Of a stretch of DNA of 5,244 nucleotides, positions 1 to 5,244 are shown piece by piece. A program made the translations under genes and the position numbers. Source of the DNA: Anaeromyxobacteraceae bacterium. GTDB lineage: Bacteria > Myxococcota > Myxococcia > Myxococcales > Anaeromyxobacteraceae. Under the pieces are notes generated by a model. That model was not told the DNA's origin and ran no database searches. It saw only the letters and a list, made by a program, of their open reading frames with translations. The stretch spans positions 1 through 5,244 of the forward strand of contig DAIEMM010000440.1 in NCBI GenBank assembly GCA_027349605.1, written 5' to 3'. The first letter of the stretch is position 1, and the number at the start of each line of letters is the position of its first letter.

Positions 1-1
1 C

Positions 2-2980
<2,979 letters not shown>

Positions 2981-3003
2981 GCACCCGTGCTTCGGTTTCA
3001 TCC

Positions 3004-3033
3004 GGTGGCCCGGGGCGAAAGCCTCGGGCCATC
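3004..3033 (+). terminator. GAAA-loop hairpin after rpoC, candidate terminator or processing stem
   Basis: GGCCCGGGGC (3007-3016) pairs with GCCTCGGGCC (3021-3030) through ten pairs including one G-T wobble, closed by a GAAA tetraloop. Three more outer pairs (T-A, G-T, G-C) extend it to 3004-3033. It starts 24 bases after the rpoC stop, where the end of the rpo operon is expected. No T-run follows; instead a small CGCCC/GGGCG hairpin (3033-3037 with 3044-3048) does. It could therefore be a terminator without a U-tract, a 3' end stabiliser or a processing site. Confidence 0.45.
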
Positions 3034-3255
3034 GCCCTTGATGGGGCGTGTGGTGACCTCGGCACGGTTCTGGACAGGACCCGGACGGGACGTCGCTCCG
3101 CGCCACCCGGGACGCCCCGGATCGTCCGTCGGGGGCCGGAACTATTCCATCGATCCGGGGCGTTCCAGACAGACGAGCGGCCCTTCCGGGAGTTGACGCG
3201 ACAAGCCAAAATGGCCAGTTCGACAATCCGAAGGGTCGATGTTCAAATGTCACAG

Positions 3256-3284
3256 TTGAGTCATGACGGATACTTGGCTTTAGT
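3256..3284 (+). promoter_or_regulatory. Weak possible second promoter upstream of the sigma factor gene
   Basis: TTGAGT (3256-3261) and TTTAGT (3279-3284) are spaced by 17 bases and each match four of six consensus positions. It would be a tandem promoter lying just upstream of the better one. The match is weak enough to arise by chance in this AT-richer stretch. Confidence 0.2.
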
Positions 3285-3286
3285 GG

Positions 3287-3315
3287 TTGACTGACAAAGT
3301 CCATATTCGTAATAT
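3287..3315 (+). promoter_or_regulatory. Candidate sigma70-type promoter for the sigma factor gene
   Basis: TTGACT (3287-3292, five of six to the -35 consensus) is followed after exactly 17 bases by TAATAT (3310-3315). The latter matches the -10 consensus at four of six, including the key first, second and last positions. The expected start of transcription is near 3322, giving a leader of about 65 bases before the ATG at 3387. It lies in the only AT-rich stretch of the window. A perfect CATATT-CGT-AATATG inverted repeat (3302-3316) covers the -10, so a repressor or other regulator could act here. Confidence 0.6.
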
Positions 3316-3326
3316 GCCGTAACGTA

Positions 3327-3369
3327 ACTGTCCGGCATTCCGGAAATCCCGGCAGACTGCACGGACAGT
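3327..3369 (+). promoter_or_regulatory. Leader inverted repeat ending at the Shine-Dalgarno of the sigma gene
   Basis: ACTGTCCG (3327-3334) is perfectly complementary to CGGACAGT (3362-3369), enclosing 27 bases that include the palindrome TTCCGGAA (3338-3345). The right arm ends one base before the GGAGAGG that is the likely ribosome binding site (3370-3376, 10 bases from the ATG). In the predicted leader this stem would sit directly against the ribosome site and could tune translation. Function is inference. Confidence 0.35.
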
Positions 3370-3386
3370 GGAGAGGCAAGAGAAGA

Positions 3387-4142
3387 ATGAAGACCGCCGG
3401 CATCCAGCGCGGAAGCAGGGAGTTCGAGGAGCTCGCGCCGTACCTCAAGGCCGTCCGCGACTATCCGCCGCTCACCCGCGACGAGGAGCACGCGCTCGCC
3501 CTGAAGGCCCGCAAGGGAGAGGTCGGAGCGAAGCAGAAGCTCGTCCGGCACAACCTGGCGTTCGTGGTCGCCATCGCCCGCAAGCAGCGCCGCGGCACGG
3601 TCCGGCTCGACGACCTGATCCAGGAAGGCAACGTCGGCCTGATGCGCGCCGTCGAGAAGTTCGACCCGCACGCAGGGACCCGCTTCTCGACCTACGCGGT
3701 CTGGTGGATCCGCGCCTACGTGGGCAAGTACCTCAAGGAGGCGCGCAGCACCGTCCGCCCACAGAGCGGCACGGTGGCGCAGCCCGACCTCTCCCTCGAC
3801 AGCTACATCGACGAGGACGGCGACGTCTCGCACCTCGAGCGCATCGAGGACGAGGGGCCGGGGCCCGAGGGCGGCTACCTCTCCAACGAGGGGGACCGCG
3901 AGGTCCGCGACGCGCTCGGCAAGGTCCGCAAGCGCATCGGCGAGCTGGGCTGGGACATCATCCACAACCGGCTCCAGCAGGACTCTCCGAAGACCCTCGA
4001 GGAGATCGGCAAGCGCTGGGGCGTCTCGCGCGAGCGCGTCCGGCAGGTGGAGCTGAAGACGAAGCAGTTCCTCCACCGGTACCTCGAGTCGGTCGAGTCG
4101 GTGGAGACCGGCGAGATCGGCGGCGCCGAAGAAGCCGCTTAG
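3387..4142 (+). CDS. Sigma-70 family alternative sigma factor (RpoH/RpoD-like), compact form
   Basis: This gene encodes a 251-residue sigma factor, which would bind core RNA polymerase in the cytoplasm and direct it to a set of promoters. Region 1.2 is at about 15-42 (PYLKAVRDYPPLTRDEEHALA). Region 2 is at about 50-119: LVRHNLAFVVAIARK (2.1), LDDLIQEGNVGLMRAVEKFDP (2.2, core binding) and TRFSTYAVWWIRAYVGKYL (2.3-2.4, -10 melting and recognition). Region 4 is at about 186-233, with the -35 helix-turn-helix in TLEEIGKRWGVSRERVRQVE. Between them, after EARSTVR (118-124), the protein passes almost at once to SLDSYIDEDGDVSHLERIED (136-155), which resembles region 3.2 of RpoD. The sigma-3 helices and the RpoH box seem absent, and the protein is shorter than E. 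coli RpoH (284). The start is set by GGAGAGG 10 bases upstream. It has its own promoter and terminator. A role in heat shock or development is possible but not shown by the sequence. Confidence 0.92.
   Translation: MKTAGIQRGSREFEELAPYLKAVRDYPPLTRDEEHALALKARKGEVGAKQKLVRHNLAFVVAIARKQRRGTVRLDDLIQEGNVGLMRAVEKFDPHAGTRFSTYAVWWIRAYVGKYLKEARSTVRPQSGTVAQPDLSLDSYIDEDGDVSHLERIEDEGPGPEGGYLSNEGDREVRDALGKVRKRIGELGWDIIHNRLQQDSPKTLEEIGKRWGVSRERVRQVELKTKQFLHRYLESVESVETGEIGGAEEAA
4084..4101 (+). repeat. Exact 9-base tandem repeat in the sigma gene 3' end
   Basis: TCGAGTCGG occurs twice in direct succession (4084-4092 and 4093-4101). It encodes the ESVESVE stretch in the acidic tail that follows the region 4 helix-turn-helix. 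A slippage-type duplication is the simplest origin. Confidence 0.6.
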
Positions 4143-4234
4143 TGCCCCACCCCAGGCGAAGTGCCTACTGCGAGCGCCGATCCTCTCGCTGCGGCGAGCG
4201 GCCTCGTCACATCACCTTGCCTGGGGCGGGACAC
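4142..4234. repeat. Long imperfect inverted repeat after the sigma gene
   Basis: The 16 bases 4142-4157, beginning at the last base of the sigma stop codon, pair with 4219-4234 at 14 of 16 positions. An AAGTG arm (4159-4163) can extend the stem against CACCTT (4213-4218) with a bulge. About 50 bases in the middle can form smaller stems, such as AGCG (4173-4176) with CGCT (4187-4190). There is no T-run after it and the terminator proper lies just downstream, so it may be a structured 3' UTR, a small RNA or a binding site. Confidence 0.5.
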
Positions 4235-4263
4235 TAGCTCCTCTCGAGATCGAGCTTCACGAG

Positions 4264-4298
4264 GGCCCATCCCGCCACGCGGGGTGGGCCTTCGTCTT
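4264..4298 (+). terminator. Intrinsic terminator of the sigma factor gene
   Basis: GGCCCATCCCGC (4264-4275) pairs with GCGGGGTGGGCC (4279-4290) over 12 pairs, one of them a T-G wobble, around a CAC loop. The T-rich tail TTCGTCTT (4291-4298) follows. This is the usual form of a rho-independent terminator in GC-rich genomes. It lies about 120 bases after the sigma stop and 59 bases before the next gene, so it separates the sigma gene from the export operon. Confidence 0.78.
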
Positions 4299-4343
4299 GC
4301 AAGGAGCCAGGCCCGGGAACGGGCGCCCCGGGGACGGGCAGCC

Positions 4344-4350
4344 GGGGAGG
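4344..4350 (+). promoter_or_regulatory. Ribosome binding site of the FliH/SctL gene
   Basis: GGGGAGG lies seven bases before the ATG at 4358. This is good spacing and decides the start in a region where several long shadow frames compete. Confidence 0.7.
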
Positions 4351-4357
4351 GCGCGGG

Positions 4358-4975
4358 ATGGACGGAGCGGACGCGGTGCGGACCACGGGCGGAGGCCCGC
4401 CCAGCGGGACGAGGCGCATCCCTGCCGAGGTCTGGGACGCGCGGCAGGCGGTCAGGACCCTCCTCGCCGGGGCGGAGGAGCACGCCGCACGCATCCAGCA
4501 CGATGCGGTGAGGGAGGCCGAGGGTGCGCGGGCCGTGGCCGTCGAGGCGGGGTTCGCGGCGGGGCTGGCGGAGGGACGGGCGCGTGCCGCGGCGGAGGTC
4601 GTCCGGGGAGCGGCGGAGCGCGATCGCCTGCTTCGGGACTGCGGCGAGGAGCTGCTCTCGCTGGCGGTGGAGATTGCGGAGCGAATCCTGGCTCGCGAGG
4701 TGCGGCCGGGAGTCGACGGCGTCGCGGCCGCGGAGCGGGCGCTGGCCCTGGTCCGGGGCCGCCCGAGGGTGTCGCTCCGGGCGAGCCCGGGCGACGTGGC
4801 GGCGCTGCGCGGGGGAGGTGTCCTGTCCGGCCCGGGGCGGGTCCGGCTGATCGCCGACCCGGAGCTCGGGGCTGGCGAGGTGATCGTCGAGGCCGATGGA
4901 GCGAGGGTCGACGGCCGCTTCGGGGCGCAGCTCGCCGAGTTCCGGCGTGCCGTCGCCGAGGGAGGAGCGTGCTAG
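4358..4975 (+). CDS. FliH/SctL (HrpE/YscL) family type III export stator protein
   Basis: This 205-residue protein belongs to the peripheral stalk family of type III export systems. FliH in flagella and SctL in injectisomes bind the ATPase FliI/SctN, restrain it and dock it at the cytoplasmic sorting platform. Residues 20-110 are Ala- and charge-rich and should form a long helix. Within it, G65-x3-G69-x3-G73 is a GxxxG run typical of FliH-type proteins. EELLSLAVEIAERILAREV (97-115) and the C-terminal block with VSLRASPGDVAAL (138-150), RLIADPEL-GAGEVIVEADGARVDGRF (163-188) and QLAEFRRAV are the conserved C-terminal domain. RRIPAEVWDA near the start is more like SctL, so flagellar versus injectisome identity is open. 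The next gene overlaps it by seven bases and looks like its ATPase partner. Stop is TAG. I see no promoter in the 59 bases after the upstream terminator. Confidence 0.85.
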   Translation: MDGADAVRTTGGGPPSGTRRIPAEVWDARQAVRTLLAGAEEHAARIQHDAVREAEGARAVAVEAGFAAGLAEGRARAAAEVVRGAAERDRLLRDCGEELLSLAVEIAERILAREVRPGVDGVAAAERALALVRGRPRVSLRASPGDVAALRGGGVLSGPGRVRLIADPELGAGEVIVEADGARVDGRFGAQLAEFRRAVAEGGAC

Positions 4976-5244
4976 CGATCTCCCGTGCACGCGATGCGCT
5001 CCGCCTGGCCCGGCCGCTCGTGCGGACGGGGACGCTCGAGGACGTCACGCCGTTCCTGCTTCGCTGCGCGGGGGTGGGGGCCGGGCTGGCGGAGCAGGTC
5101 GAGGTCGAGGCGACGGAGGGAGGAACCGTCCGCGCCGAGGTGGTGGCGCTCCGGGGCGACACGGCGCTGCTCCTCCCGCTCGGCGACGCCCGGACGGCCG
5201 CACCGGGCGGCAGGGTCCGGAGGACCGGCAGGAGGCTCGAGGTG
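4969..5244 (+). CDS. FliI/SctN type III export ATPase, N-terminal domain (cut by window end)
   Basis: This open frame of 92 codons runs off the window. It fits the N-terminal beta-barrel domain of the FliI/SctN (YscN) ATPases, relatives of the F1 ATPase beta subunit that unfold and feed export substrates. The visible pattern is an early GTLEDVTPFLLRC strand. It is followed by AEVVALRGDTALLLPLGDAR, which matches the family's EVxGFxxxxxLLxPLG, and then APGGRVRRTGRRLEV, which matches the following GxxVxxTG segment. The Walker A and B motifs would lie beyond the window. The proposed start is GTG at 4969, with GAGGGAGG (4958-4965) as the ribosome site. It overlaps the preceding stop codon region by seven bases, so the two genes are probably translationally coupled, which fits a stator-ATPase pair. 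Whether it is flagellar or an injectisome gene cannot be told here. Confidence 0.75.
   Translation, partial: MLAISRARDALRLARPLVRTGTLEDVTPFLLRCAGVGAGLAEQVEVEATEGGTVRAEVVALRGDTALLLPLGDARTAAPGGRVRRTGRRLEV

Larger units (their letters stand above)
2981..3386. other. Non-coding gap between rpoC and the sigma factor gene
   Basis: No convincing gene lies in these 406 bases. The reading frames that cross it continue the shadow frames of the neighbours and have no family features. Bases 2981-3180 are GC-rich and contain a strong hairpin soon after the rpoC stop. Bases about 3190-3330 are clearly richer in A and T than the rest of the window and hold the best promoter match. The last 65 bases look like a leader with a possible long-range stem. 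Confidence 0.7.

Noticed and set aside
3138..3166. GGAAC...CGTT resembling an ECF sigma promoter and a GGAAC/GTTCC inverted repeat
   Set aside because: The gap between GGAAC and CGTT is 18 bases, longer than usual for ECF promoters, and the repeat arms are only five bases.
2987..3196. A 69-codon frame just after rpoC, in the rpoC frame
   Set aside because: It has no good ribosome site, covers the GAAA hairpin and has no recognisable sequence. It would be rpoC's extension only if its TAG were read through.
3193..3227. TTGACG (3193) with GACAAT (3222) as another promoter
   Set aside because: The 23-base spacing is too long, and at 17 bases the -10 would be CAGTTC, a poor match.
3181..3386. 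CIRCE-type heat-shock operator upstream of the sigma gene
   Set aside because: Looked for TTAGCACTC/GAGTGCTAA arms and found none.
3261..4076. A 271-codon minus-strand frame opposite the sigma factor gene
   Set aside because: Its Leu/Ala/Asp/Val-rich composition mirrors the sigma codons on the other strand, and the + strand protein matches all sigma regions except sigma-3.
4139..4990. A 283-codon minus-strand frame opposite the FliH/SctL gene
   Set aside because: Arg/Pro/Ala-rich shadow with no domain features; the + strand protein has the FliH/SctL C-terminal pattern and a good ribosome site.

Overview
The window is very GC-rich DNA in which nearly every third codon position is G or C. The proteins look proteobacterial or myxobacterial: the RpoC carries a large insertion in its trigger loop (SI3 type), as in Proteobacteria and their relatives. 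Together with the sigma factor type, this suggests a GC-rich deltaproteobacterium or Myxococcota member, perhaps Anaeromyxobacter-like. That placement is inference, because there is no 16S or other marker to confirm it.

Layout, all on the + strand. (1) Bases 2-2980 encode the C-terminal ~70% of the RNA polymerase beta' subunit (RpoC), cut at its 5' end by the window edge. The reading frame is conserved throughout but is broken by one in-frame TAG at 1352-1354, between the bridge helix and the second zinc site/trigger loop. (2) Bases 2981-3386 are a 406-base non-coding gap. Its GC-rich first half holds a strong GAAA-loop hairpin just after rpoC. Its second half is strikingly AT-richer and holds a good sigma70-type promoter and a possible leader hairpin. 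(3) Bases 3387-4142 encode a compact 251-residue sigma-70 family (group 3, RpoH/RpoD-like) sigma factor that seems to lack most of domain sigma-3. (4) Bases 4143-4357 are non-coding: a long imperfect inverted repeat, then a clear intrinsic terminator. (5) Bases 4358-4975 encode a FliH/SctL-family stator protein. Overlapping its end, 4969 to the window edge encodes the N-terminal domain of what is probably its partner, the FliI/SctN export ATPase.

The first half is therefore transcription machinery (core polymerase subunit plus an alternative sigma factor, the latter with its own promoter and terminator). The second half opens a type III export operon, flagellar or injectisome, whose peripheral ATPase and its regulator are translationally coupled. 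The points most worth checking are the amber codon inside an essential polymerase gene, the missing sigma-3 region, the palindrome on the sigma-gene -10 element, and the structured spacers on both sides of the sigma gene. I see no mobile elements, CRISPR arrays, tRNAs or rRNAs. No wholly new system is evident.
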